DNA of 64,000 nucleotides from Carnobacterium_B sp045617425 (GTDB lineage: Bacteria > Bacillota > Bacilli > Lactobacillales > Carnobacteriaceae). The notes under the pieces were generated by a model. That model was given only the letters and a program-made list of their open reading frames with translations. It had not been told where the DNA came from and made no database searches. The stretch is from the NCBI RefSeq assembly GCF_045617425.1, contig NZ_JAZLIO010000018.1, positions 124,001-188,000 on the forward strand, given 5' to 3'. Shown here in pieces: positions 17,280 through 25,915 of the stretch. Position numbers and translations under genes: made by a program. How positions within the stretch are numbered: the first letter of the stretch is position 1; every line of letters starts with the position of its first letter.

Positions 17280-17735
17280 TTAATTTTCTGGTAAAACTCT
17301 TACTGTTATAGTAGCAACTACTTCTGGGTGAATCTTCACATCAATTTTCATTGAAGTCAAACTTCTAATAGGGACAGGCAACTCAATTTTACGTTTATCA
17401 AGTTTTATATTTAACTGTTTTTGAGCTGCAGCAGCGATTTGTTTTGTTGTAACAGAACCAAACAGACGACCATCTTCAGCAGCTTTTGTTTTGATTTCAA
17501 TGGCATTTTCATCTTTTTCAAGAAATTCTTTTACCTTTTTAGCTTCTTGTAGAATCTCTTCTTCTTTTTTCTCGTCGGCTTTTATTTTACCGTTTAATTC
17601 ACTAATACTAGCTGAAGTAGCTTCTTTTGCTAAGTTGTTTTTCAATAAAAAGTTATGTGCATACCCATCAGCAACGTTTTTCACCTCGCCTTTTTTACCT
17701 TTACCTTTTACATCTGCTAAAAATATAACTTTCAT
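17280..17735 (-). CDS. rplI: 50S ribosomal protein L9
   Basis: The protein has 151 residues, with the L9 signature MKVIFLADVKGKGKKGEVKNVADGYAHNFLLKNNLA, a charged central helix and a C-terminal domain GRLFGSVTTKQIAAAA. It binds 23S rRNA at the base of the L1 stalk. It starts four bases after the gdpP stop, so it is translationally coupled. Confidence 0.98.
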   Translation of the reverse strand: MKVIFLADVKGKGKKGEVKNVADGYAHNFLLKNNLAKEATSASISELNGKIKADEKKEEEILQEAKKVKEFLEKDENAIEIKTKAAEDGRLFGSVTTKQIAAAAQKQLNIKLDKRKIELPVPIRSLTSMKIDVKIHPEVVATITVRVLPEN

Positions 17736-17739
17736 ACTT

Positions 17740-19740
17740 TTATTCCTCCTTAGTTTTATTTAAAATAACTTCACGCAATTCTTCTTTTGCTTCTTTTATC
17801 GTAATGTTTTCTAATTGCGTAGCTGCGTTGGATAAATGTCCACCACCACCTAGCTGTTCCATAATAACTTGAACATTTATTTCACCTAAACTGCGGGCAC
17901 TAATGCCAATTTTATTATCTGTACGCTTAGTAATAACAAAAGCTGCATCTATGTTAGACATAGAAAGCATCGTATCAGCTGTTTGTGCTGCTACCACTGT
18001 ATCATAAATAGTATTCTCTTCACCAACAGCAATGGCTATATTTTTAGTCACAAATTCAATAGTTTCAATTAAATGGCTACGAAGCAAGTAAGTTTCTTTA
18101 TCTTCTTTTAATAATCGTTGGATCATAACTGCATCTGCACCACAAGACCTTAAGTAACTTGCAGCATCAAAAGTACGAGATCCTGTTCTGAGAGAAAAAC
18201 TATTGGTATCTACAATAATTCCACCTAATAGCGCAGTAGCTTCAATCTTATTTATAGGGTCTGCTTCTTCTGATTGGTATTCGAACAGTTCTGTAATCAG
18301 TTCAGCTGACGATGAAGCATAAGGTTCGATGTAAACTAAAGCTGGATTTTCTGGAAAAGCTTCTCCACGACGATGATGATCAATAACAACTACCTTATTT
18401 GTTCGAGAAATTAAATCTGGAGCTATCCCCATAGATGGACGGTGGAAATCGACTAACACAACTAAACTGTTGTTTGTAATCATTTTCTCAGCAACAGCTG
18501 GTGATATAATATAACGACTAATTTCATTGTCCTTTTCTACTTCCTTCATTAATTTAGAAATATCTTTGCTAAATTCATCGGGATTTACAATAACCCAAGC
18601 TTCTTTGTTGTTCATTTCTGCAATTCTCCTAATGCCTAATGAAGCACCAATGGCATCCAAATCAGGATACTTATGTCCCATAATAAAGATTTGATCCGAT
18701 TGTTTCATTAACTCTTGAAGTGCTTGACTAATCATTCGAGAGCGAACACGCGTTCTTTTTTCCATAGGATTCGTTTTTCCACCATAATAACGTGGTTCAG
18801 CATCATATCCTTTTACAACAACTTGGTCTCCACCTCTACCTAAAGCCAAATCCAAATTACTTTGAGCTAATTTAGATAATTCACTTAAATCTTCAGATCC
18901 ATACGCAATACCTATACTCAATGTTAGAGGAGAATTTTGTTTTGAAGTTCTTTCTCTAATCTGATCGACAATACTAAATTTTTCTTCTTCCATTTTAGCT
19001 AAAGACCTTTTGTGCATCATCACAATAAAGCGATCTTCTGTTATACGTTTTAGGTATACATGATGTAATTTAGCCCAATTAGATAATTGAGTGGTAATAA
19101 AGTTATCTAAATTAGATATATTTCGATCGGTCATTCCTTGAGTGATTTCATCATGATTATCAACAAATATATTTCCAATAACTATTTGTTCTTCATCATA
19201 CTTAGATTGAATGATAGCGTATTCTGTAATATCCATAAGATAAACAACTCTAATATCTTTTTGAACAATGATTTGGAAAACTTTGTCGCCCCATTTTGCT
19301 TTTTTCAATCCAGAGTCTCGGCTTTCTTTAACAAGTAATGCTAATTCGCTATCAACGTCTTCTAACTGTTTACCCAGTACTTCTTGGTAACCTAAATGCG
19401 ATTGCAAATAAGGGTTAATCCATTGCAATTGTAAGTTTTCATTAAATAAAAGAATACCAATGGGCATCTTTATTAGAGCTTCTTGCTCTCCGCGTTTAAT
19501 TCGAAAAGCTAAATCTGAAATGTATTTTTTATTTTCAATGGATAATCTCTTTGCCAAATCATACATTAAAAATAACACCACCATAAAAACAACTAATAAC
19601 GCTAAACCGATACCAATATTAGCGATAAATCCCAAAGCAATTGTAACTAATTGAAACACCATTATAATGGCTATAATAGTTTGGATTTTTTTATCATTTA
19701 AGAATTCTGGAAGTTTTTCTTGAGATAGTTTCTTATTCAT
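17740..19740 (-). CDS. gdpP: GdpP cyclic-di-AMP phosphodiesterase
   Basis: The protein has 666 residues: two TM helices (about 20-60), a PAS-like domain (about 85-175), a degenerate GGDEF domain (about 180-310, GGDQV at 303) and a DHH/DHHA1 module with HKYPDLDAIG (356), VDFHRP (430) and IDHHRRGE (453), ending GGGGHLSNAA. This full order is GdpP/YybT. It hydrolyses c-di-AMP to pApA at the membrane and so affects potassium, osmotic and wall homeostasis and beta-lactam tolerance. It is the first gene of gdpP-rplI(-dnaB). AAAGGGG precedes the ATG. Two parS-like palindromes lie upstream. Confidence 0.97.
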   Translation of the reverse strand: MNKKLSQEKLPEFLNDKKIQTIIAIIMVFQLVTIALGFIANIGIGLALLVVFMVVLFLMYDLAKRLSIENKKYISDLAFRIKRGEQEALIKMPIGILLFNENLQLQWINPYLQSHLGYQEVLGKQLEDVDSELALLVKESRDSGLKKAKWGDKVFQIIVQKDIRVVYLMDITEYAIIQSKYDEEQIVIGNIFVDNHDEITQGMTDRNISNLDNFITTQLSNWAKLHHVYLKRITEDRFIVMMHKRSLAKMEEEKFSIVDQIRERTSKQNSPLTLSIGIAYGSEDLSELSKLAQSNLDLALGRGGDQVVVKGYDAEPRYYGGKTNPMEKRTRVRSRMISQALQELMKQSDQIFIMGHKYPDLDAIGASLGIRRIAEMNNKEAWVIVNPDEFSKDISKLMKEVEKDNEISRYIISPAVAEKMITNNSLVVLVDFHRPSMGIAPDLISRTNKVVVIDHHRRGEAFPENPALVYIEPYASSSAELITELFEYQSEEADPINKIEATALLGGIIVDTNSFSLRTGSRTFDAASYLRSCGADAVMIQRLLKEDKETYLLRSHLIETIEFVTKNIAIAVGEENTIYDTVVAAQTADTMLSMSNIDAAFVITKRTDNKIGISARSLGEINVQVIMEQLGGGGHLSNAATQLENITIKEAKEELREVILNKTKEE

Positions 19741-19817
19741 AACAGGCCCCTTTTTCCATCTCTATCCTAATTAAAGTTCAACCTCTATTTTACCACTTGT
19801 TCTCTAAGTAGACAACT

Positions 19818-19833
19818 TGTTTCACATGAAACA
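19818..19833. other. parS-like palindrome
   Basis: TGTTTCACATGAAACA matches the Bacillus parS TGTTTCACGTGAAACA at 15 of 16 positions; the change is in the central CG. ParA and ParB are encoded at 54935-56579. Confidence 0.6.
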
Positions 19834-19845
19834 ATTCTACCGAAA

Positions 19846-19861
19846 AGTTCCACGTGAAACA
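19846..19861. other. parS-like palindrome
   Basis: AGTTCCACGTGAAACA keeps the central CACGTG. It differs from the consensus TGTTNCACGTGAAACA only at the first base. It lies 12 bases from the previous site. Confidence 0.6.
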
Positions 19862-19907
19862 TATTTTTTATTGAGTATCTTTTAAAAATTAGAATGACAG
19901 TTGAATG

Positions 19908-19944
19908 AAAAAAATAAAAAGAGTCGAGACATTTGCCTCAACTC
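19908..19944 (-). terminator. Terminator after rpsR
   Basis: Minus-strand stem GAGTTGAG / CTCGACTC (one G-U) with an 8-base loop, followed by TTTTTATTTTTTT. Confidence 0.85.
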
Positions 19945-19953
19945 TTCATCTTT

Positions 19954-20193
19954 TTATTGTTCGTCAGTTACGAAAGGTAATAATCCCATAATACGAGCAC
20001 GTTTGATTGCTTTAGTTAATTTACGTTGATTTTTCGCGTATGTTCCAGTAACACGGCGCGGTAAAATTCTACCTCTTTCAGAGATAAAACGTTTCAATAG
20101 GTCAATATCTTTGTAGTCCACGTGTTCGATGTGGTTTGCTGCAAAGAAATCAACTTTACGGCGTTTCTTTCCGCCTCTACGTTGTTGAGCCAT
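19954..20193 (-). CDS. rpsR: 30S ribosomal protein S18
   Basis: The protein has 79 residues: basic N-terminus MAQQRRGGKKRRKVDFFAAN, then YKDIDLLKRFISERGRILPRRVTGTYAKNQRKLTKAIKRARIMGLLPF, the complete S18 family pattern. It pairs with S6 on the 30S platform. It is the last gene of rpsF-ssb-rpsR, with AAAGGAGG before the ATG. Confidence 0.98.
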   Translation of the reverse strand: MAQQRRGGKKRRKVDFFAANHIEHVDYKDIDLLKRFISERGRILPRRVTGTYAKNQRKLTKAIKRARIMGLLPFVTDEQ

Positions 20194-20223
20194 TTCATAT
20201 TCCTCCTTTACGTCCCATTCTTT

Positions 20224-20748
20224 TTAGAATGGTAAATCGTCATCTGAAATATCAATCGGTTGTCCGCTCTTTTCAAAAGGATCAGAGTTTCCAAAATTTT
20301 GATATTGTTGGTTACGGGGAGCTTCTTGTGAATTACTTTGTGTGTTATTGTTATAAGGTTTTTGTTGAGAACCGTATGATCCCGATTGAGCTTGAGAATC
20401 ATTTTGATCTTTACGTTGATCATTTTTAGATTTTGATTCTAATAATGAGAACGTTTCAACAACTACTTCTGTAACATATACACGTTGCCCTTGTTGATTA
20501 TCATAAGAACGTGTTTGGATACGGCCTTCTACACCTACTAATGCACCTTTTCTGGTGAAGTTTGCAAATGATTCAGCACTCTTTCTCCAGATTACACAGT
20601 TGATGAAATCCGCATCTCTTTCACCTTTTTGGTTTGTAAACTGTCTGTTTACAGCCAATGAAAAAGTTGCTACCGCTGTGCCATTTGAAGTGTATCTTAA
20701 ATCAGCATCTTTTGTTAATCTTCCAACTAAAACAACATTGTTAATCAC
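20224..20748 (-). CDS. ssb: Single-stranded DNA-binding protein
   Basis: The OB-fold domain occupies about residues 1-105 (INNVVLVGRLTKDADLRYT, AVNRQFTN, FINCVIWRKSAE, VGVEGRIQTRSY). A Gln/Asn/Ser-rich disordered linker follows, then the acidic tip DISDDDLPF that recruits partner proteins. I choose a GTG start at 20748 (about 174 residues), because GGAAGGAG lies eight bases upstream and homologues begin at this point; an earlier in-frame GTG overlaps the SD itself. It is the middle gene between rpsF and rpsR. Confidence 0.97.
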   Translation of the reverse strand: MINNVVLVGRLTKDADLRYTSNGTAVATFSLAVNRQFTNQKGERDADFINCVIWRKSAESFANFTRKGALVGVEGRIQTRSYDNQQGQRVYVTEVVVETFSLLESKSKNDQRKDQNDSQAQSGSYGSQQKPYNNNTQSNSQEAPRNQQYQNFGNSDPFEKSGQPIDISDDDLPF

Positions 20749-20772
20749 ATTGCCCACTCCTTCCGATAAAAA

Positions 20773-20788
20773 TGTTTCATGTGAAACA
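20773..20788. other. parS-like palindrome between rpsF and ssb
   Basis: TGTTTCATGTGAAACA is the exact reverse complement of the site at 19818-19833, with one central mismatch from canonical parS. Confidence 0.55.
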
Positions 20789-20795
20789 TTTTTGC

Positions 20796-21095
20796 TTAGT
20801 CTTCTTCTCTAATTGTCATATGACGCAGAATATCAGAACTGATTTTAGCTAAACGATCGAATTCGTTAATTGCAGCTGCATCATTAGCAGTAAGTTTTAC
20901 GATATGGTAGATTCCTTCGTGGAAATCTTTGATTTCGTAAGCAAAACGACGTTTCGACCAGTCTTTAGATTCAGTGATTTCAGCACCATTATCTTTTAAA
21001 ATAGTGTCGAAGCGTTCAACTAAAGCTGCTTTTTCAGCTTCTTCGATGTTTGGACGGATAATGTATAAAATTTCGTATTTTGCTGTTTTACTCAT
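20796..21095 (-). CDS. rpsF: 30S ribosomal protein S6
   Basis: The protein starts MSKTAKYEILYIIRPNIEEAEKAALV and has 99 residues, with KDWSKRRFAYEIKDFHEGIYHIV as in the S6 family. The ATG at 21095 has AAGGAGG upstream; an in-frame GTG at 21107 lies inside that SD and is unlikely. It is the first gene of the rpsF-ssb-rpsR operon, whose leader can fold over the SD. Confidence 0.97.
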   Translation of the reverse strand: MSKTAKYEILYIIRPNIEEAEKAALVERFDTILKDNGAEITESKDWSKRRFAYEIKDFHEGIYHIVKLTANDAAAINEFDRLAKISSDILRHMTIREED

Positions 21096-21107
21096 CTTGA
21101 CTGTCAC

Positions 21108-21145
21108 CTCCTTATGGACTTTGGCTCTTTTTACAGAGCAAGGAG
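21108..21145 (-). promoter_or_regulatory. SD-masking leader structure of rpsF (S6:S18-type candidate)
   Basis: On the minus strand CTCCTT (21145-21140) can pair with AAGGAG of the rpsF Shine-Dalgarno (21113-21108). They enclose an inner hairpin GCTCT-GTAAAA-AGAGC. Bacterial rpsF leaders often carry an S6:S18-binding motif for autoregulation. The match to that specific motif is inferred from position and SD masking. Confidence 0.5.
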
Positions 21146-21186
21146 AGTATTCTAATAATGTTTCTTTAGATTACTCACGTCCGTTT

Positions 21187-21215
21187 AGTATAGCATATTT
21201 CATTCTAAACATCAA
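21187..21215 (-). promoter_or_regulatory. SigA promoter of rpsF-ssb-rpsR
   Basis: On the minus strand TTGATG and TATACT are separated by 17 bases, about 90 bases upstream of the rpsF ATG. Confidence 0.65.
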
Positions 21216-21320
21216 TACTTGAATTGCCAATATATATAATCCTTTTCTATTACTATAGCTATAAGTAAAACCATCCATACAATAAGAATTTTTTTATGAA
21301 GTATCTGCAAAATTTGCCAA

Positions 21321-21362
21321 ACAAAAAAATAGAGAGAATGATCTATTGATCTCATTCTCTCT
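21321..21362 (-). terminator. Terminator after gyrA
   Basis: Minus-strand stem AGAGAGAATGA / TCATTCTCTCT with a 10-base loop, followed by ATTTTTTTG. Confidence 0.9.
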
Positions 21363-21368
21363 ACTCTT

Positions 21369-23948
21369 TTAATCTTCAGTCAGATCATTATTGCCTTCTA
21401 TATCATTATCAGAATTGTTTGAAATATCATTTTCTTGAATCGATTCATTTAGTTCACTATCTTCAATAGACGGCACTTCTGAAATGATTCCTGCTTCATC
21501 CATTTCTTCTTTGATAACTTCTGCATCTACTTTTGCCATAGTTGACACTTTGACATCTTCAGCTACTCGAATAACACGTACACCTAATGTTGCACGACCA
21601 GTTTGAGATACTGCAGAAACATTGAAGCGAATAATAACACCTGTATTTGTTATCAACATGATATCTTCGTTGCCTTTGACAGTCGTTAATCCAGCTAGAT
21701 TCCCATTTTTACTTGTGATATTAGCTGTTTTAATTCCTTTTCCGCCACGACCTTTAATAGCATATTCACTCGCTTTGGTACGTTTTCCATACCCTTTTTC
21801 TGTAATAACTAAAACTTCCGAGTCCTCAGTTAGTAGATCTACTCCAATGACGTAATCATTTTCTCTTAAGCGAATACCACGAACACCGCCAGCAGTTCTA
21901 CCCATATTTCGGACATCATTTTCATGGAAACTCACAGCATAACCCATATGTGTTCCAATGATAATATTTTGATCTCCATTTGTTACAGAAACCGACATCA
22001 ATTCATCATTTTCTTTTAATACAATCGCTTTTAGACCATTGCTTCGGATATTAGAAAAAGCTTTTACATCCGTACGTTTAACTGTTCCAAGACGAGTCGT
22101 AAAGAACAAGTACAGTCCTTCTTCAGCTTCTCCTCTAACGTTGATAACCGCTTGAACCGTTTCACCAGAGTCTACTCCTAGTAAGTTAATAACTGGGATT
22201 CCTTTAGCTGTACGGCCATATTCTGGGATTTCGTATCCTTTCGAACGGTAGACTTTTCCATTATTCGTAAAGAATAATAAGGTATCGTGAGTAGAACAAG
22301 AAACTAAGGTTTCGATGAAATCATCATCATGCACACCCATCCCTTGTACTCCGCGTCCGCCACGTCTTTGTGATTTGAATTCAGAACTTGGAAGACGTTT
22401 GATATAACCTTTGCTAGTCAACGTAATCACAACATCTTCTTCTTCAATCAGATCTTCATCTTCCAGACTTAATACTTCCCCTACCAACAATTCAGTACGA
22501 CGAGCATCTCCAAATCTTTCTTGAACTTCAAGAAGTTCCGTTTCAATAATCGTATGCACACGTGCTGGATTAGCCAAAATATCAGCCATATCCGCGATCA
22601 AAGCCATCAATTCAGTATACTCAGATTCGATTTTGTCTCTTTCCAAACCAGTTAATCGAACCATTCGCATATCTAAAATAGCTTGTGCTTGTTTCTCTGA
22701 TAAACCATACGTCTCAATTAAAGTCGTTTTAGCGATATCACCAGTTTTTGAACCACGTATAATTCGAATGATTTCATCAATATGGTCTAACGCTATTCTT
22801 AAACCTTCTAAGATGTGTGCTCGTGCCTCAGCTTTACGTTTATCGTAAGCTGTTCTTCTGCGAATCACTATTTCTTGGTGCTTCAAGTATTCTTCAAGTA
22901 TTGATTTCAAACTCAATACTTTTGGAACACCGTTCACAATAGCTAACATGTTAAAACCAAAAGAGGTTTGTAAAGAGGTTAATTTATATAGATTATTTAA
23001 GACTACACTCGCACTGACATCACGTCTAACATCAATCACGACACGCATACCATCACGGTCGGATTCATCTGCTAAATCAGTAATACCTTCGATTCGTTTA
23101 TCTCTAGCTAAATCAGCTATACGTTCTACCAATCGTGCTTTATTTACCATATATGGTAATTCATGTACAATAATGCGTTCTTTGCCATTTTTTAGTATTT
23201 CGATTTCGACTTTAGCTCGAACCATAATAGAACCTTTACCTGTTTCATAGGCTTTTCTGATTCCAGATTTACCCATTACTAATCCACCTGTTGGAAAATC
23301 AGGACCTGGTATAGCTTCCATCAAATCAGCCGTGGTTGCATCGGGGTTATTCATCAAAATGTGTAATGCAGAAATAACCTCAGTCAAATTGTGCGGTGGA
23401 ATATTAGTAGCCATACCAACAGCAATACCAGTGACACCATTTACAAGTAAATTAGGAAAACGAGCCGGTAATACATCAGGTTCACGTTCTGATCCATCAT
23501 AGTTATCATGATAATCAATTGTATCTTTATTGATATCCCGTAACATTTCTAACGCCATTTTTGTCATACGAGCCTCGGTATACCGCATTGCTGCAGCTCC
23601 ATCTCCATCCACTGATCCAAAGTTCCCATGACCATCCACTAACGGATAGCGGTAACTCCAGTCTTGTGCCATACGAACCATTGATTCATAAATCGCACTA
23701 TCTCCATGAGGGTGGTATTTACCCATAACATCCCCAACGATACGTGCTGACTTTTTATGCGCTTTATCTGGCGTTACGCCCAATTCACTCATCCCATACA
23801 AAATACGACGATGAACTGGTTTCAATCCATCTCGTACATCCGGTAATGCGCGAGCTACAATAACACTCATTGCATAATCAAGGAAAGATGTGCGCATTTC
23901 ATGGCTTAGTTCAATACTTTTTATATTCTCTTTAGTTTCATCAGCCAT
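21369..23948 (-). CDS. gyrA: DNA gyrase subunit A
   Basis: The protein has 859 residues. The N-terminal breakage-rejoining domain carries the quinolone-determining stretch HPHGDSAIYESM with Ser84 and Glu88 (the usual sensitive-type residues) and the catalytic Tyr123 in AAMRYTEARM. The C-terminal half holds the beta-pinwheel repeats with the GyrA box QRRGGRG (about 530). The tail is acidic. With GyrB it introduces negative supercoils. It lies 23 bases after gyrB. Confidence 0.98.
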   Translation of the reverse strand: MADETKENIKSIELSHEMRTSFLDYAMSVIVARALPDVRDGLKPVHRRILYGMSELGVTPDKAHKKSARIVGDVMGKYHPHGDSAIYESMVRMAQDWSYRYPLVDGHGNFGSVDGDGAAAMRYTEARMTKMALEMLRDINKDTIDYHDNYDGSEREPDVLPARFPNLLVNGVTGIAVGMATNIPPHNLTEVISALHILMNNPDATTADLMEAIPGPDFPTGGLVMGKSGIRKAYETGKGSIMVRAKVEIEILKNGKERIIVHELPYMVNKARLVERIADLARDKRIEGITDLADESDRDGMRVVIDVRRDVSASVVLNNLYKLTSLQTSFGFNMLAIVNGVPKVLSLKSILEEYLKHQEIVIRRRTAYDKRKAEARAHILEGLRIALDHIDEIIRIIRGSKTGDIAKTTLIETYGLSEKQAQAILDMRMVRLTGLERDKIESEYTELMALIADMADILANPARVHTIIETELLEVQERFGDARRTELLVGEVLSLEDEDLIEEEDVVITLTSKGYIKRLPSSEFKSQRRGGRGVQGMGVHDDDFIETLVSCSTHDTLLFFTNNGKVYRSKGYEIPEYGRTAKGIPVINLLGVDSGETVQAVINVRGEAEEGLYLFFTTRLGTVKRTDVKAFSNIRSNGLKAIVLKENDELMSVSVTNGDQNIIIGTHMGYAVSFHENDVRNMGRTAGGVRGIRLRENDYVIGVDLLTEDSEVLVITEKGYGKRTKASEYAIKGRGGKGIKTANITSKNGNLAGLTTVKGNEDIMLITNTGVIIRFNVSAVSQTGRATLGVRVIRVAEDVKVSTMAKVDAEVIKEEMDEAGIISEVPSIEDSELNESIQENDISNNSDNDIEGNNDLTED

Positions 23949-23971
23949 TCTTTATTGTCCTCCTATTTGGA

Positions 23972-25915
23972 TTAAATATCTAAATTTTGTACATAACGTG
24001 CATTTTCTTCAATGAATATACGTCTTGGTTCAACACGGTCACCCATTAACATATCACAACTTTTATCTGCCTCAATAGCATCATCAACTGTGACTTGCAA
24101 CATCCGTCTGTTTTCTGGATTCATAGTTGTTTCCCATAATTGTTCAGCATCCATTTCTCCAAGTCCTTTGTATCGTTGAATAACAGGTTTTGGTGAAAGA
24201 GGTATTTCTTTCAAATAATTATCTAGTTCTTCTTCTGAATCCAAATAAACCATTTTTTTACCTTGGCGTACTTGGAATAAAGGTGGCTGCGCGATGTAAA
24301 CGTACCCCGCTTCAACTACTGGACGCATGTAACGATAGAATAATGTCAACAATAATGTACGAATATGTGCTCCATCGACATCGGCATCTGTCATAATAAC
24401 TAATTTATGGTAACGCGCTTTAGAAACATCAAAATCATTTCCAAATCCGGTACCCATAGCGGTAAACAATGAGCGAATTTCTTCATTCGCTAAAATTTTA
24501 TCTAGTGTTGCTTTTTCAACATTTAAAATTTTCCCACGAATCGGCAAAATGGCTTGAAAGAGTCTTGAACGTCCTTGTTTAGCAGAACCACCGGCGGAAT
24601 CTCCCTCAACAATAAAGATTTCGCTGATAGACGGATCTTTACTCGAACAATCTGCTAATTTACCAGGAAGATTACTGATTTCTAATCCACTCTTTTTACG
24701 CGTTACTTCACGAGCCCTTTTGGCAGCTAAACGAGCTCTAGCTGCTAATAATCCTTTTTCAACGATTTGACGAGCTACTTGTGGGTTTTCCATCAAAAAT
24801 TTATCAAAATGGGCAGAAAATAAACGGTCTGTAATGGTACGTGCTTCAGAGTTTCCCAATTTTGTTTTCGTTTGACCCTCAAACTGAGGGTCAGGATGTT
24901 TAATGGATAAGACAATCGTTAATCCTTCTCGCACATCTTCACCCGTTAGATTTTCTTCATTTTCTTTAATTATTTTATTCTTTTTTGCATAATCATTTAT
25001 TACACGTGTTAAAGCTGTCTTGAACCCAAATTCATGTGTTCCACCTTCATAGGTATGAATGTTGTTAGCAAAACTTAACAAGTTGTTGTGGTAACCGTCT
25101 GTATGTTGCATAGCTACCTCAAGAGTGATACCTTGTTGTTCGCCTTCTAGAAAAATAGGTTCATCGTATAAAACAGCTTTATTTTCATTTAAGAACTCTA
25201 CATAACTCTTAATACCGCCTTCGTAATGGTATTCTAGTATTTGTTCTTTGCCTTCACGCTTATCCTCAATCGTAATTTTTAATCCTTTATTTAAGAAAGC
25301 TAATTCCCGAACACGTGTAGCTAATTTATCAAAGTGAAATTCTACCGTTTCTTTAAAGATTTCAGGATCTGGAACGAATTTGACAGTTGTTCCATGTTTA
25401 TCTGTTTCACCAATGACTTCAACATCATGAACAACTTTTCCTTGAGCATATTGTTGGTGATAAATTTTTCCGCCTTTGTGTACGTAAACATCTAAAGTGG
25501 TCGAAAGTGCATTAACAACAGAGGAACCAACTCCATGTAAACCACCTGAAACTTTATAACCTCCACCGCCAAATTTACCCCCAGCATGAAGAATCGTAAA
25601 CACGGTTTCTAATGCTGGACGACCTGTTTTTGCTTGAATATCAACAGGAATCCCACGACCATTATCAATAACTGTAATACTTTCATCTTTTTCAATGATT
25701 AAATTAATTTCATCAGCAAAACCTGCTAAGGCTTCATCAATTGAATTATCGACAATTTCCCATACAAGGTGATGCAATCCTTCACTACTCGTTGAACCAA
25801 TATACATACCTGGACGTTTACGAACAGCTTCCAGACCTTCTAGAACTTGTATTTGACTCGCATCATATTCTTTTGCTCGATCTTGTTTGCTCTTTATTTC
25901 TTCAGACACACTCAT
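23972..25915 (-). CDS. gyrB: DNA gyrase subunit B
   Basis: The protein has 647 residues: GHKL ATPase domain (VLEGLEAVRKRPGMYIGST, EIVDNSIDEA, DNGRGIPVD, LHGVGSSVVNAL), transducer, and TOPRIM domain (EGDSAGGSAKQGR, DADVDGAHIRTL), ending RRIFIEENARYVQNLDI. It provides the ATPase and metal-binding half of gyrase. Its ATG overlaps the recF stop as ATGA, so recF, gyrB and gyrA are coupled. Confidence 0.98.
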   Translation of the reverse strand: MSVSEEIKSKQDRAKEYDASQIQVLEGLEAVRKRPGMYIGSTSSEGLHHLVWEIVDNSIDEALAGFADEINLIIEKDESITVIDNGRGIPVDIQAKTGRPALETVFTILHAGGKFGGGGYKVSGGLHGVGSSVVNALSTTLDVYVHKGGKIYHQQYAQGKVVHDVEVIGETDKHGTTVKFVPDPEIFKETVEFHFDKLATRVRELAFLNKGLKITIEDKREGKEQILEYHYEGGIKSYVEFLNENKAVLYDEPIFLEGEQQGITLEVAMQHTDGYHNNLLSFANNIHTYEGGTHEFGFKTALTRVINDYAKKNKIIKENEENLTGEDVREGLTIVLSIKHPDPQFEGQTKTKLGNSEARTITDRLFSAHFDKFLMENPQVARQIVEKGLLAARARLAAKRAREVTRKKSGLEISNLPGKLADCSSKDPSISEIFIVEGDSAGGSAKQGRSRLFQAILPIRGKILNVEKATLDKILANEEIRSLFTAMGTGFGNDFDVSKARYHKLVIMTDADVDGAHIRTLLLTLFYRYMRPVVEAGYVYIAQPPLFQVRQGKKMVYLDSEEELDNYLKEIPLSPKPVIQRYKGLGEMDAEQLWETTMNPENRRMLQVTVDDAIEADKSCDMLMGDRVEPRRIFIEENARYVQNLDI

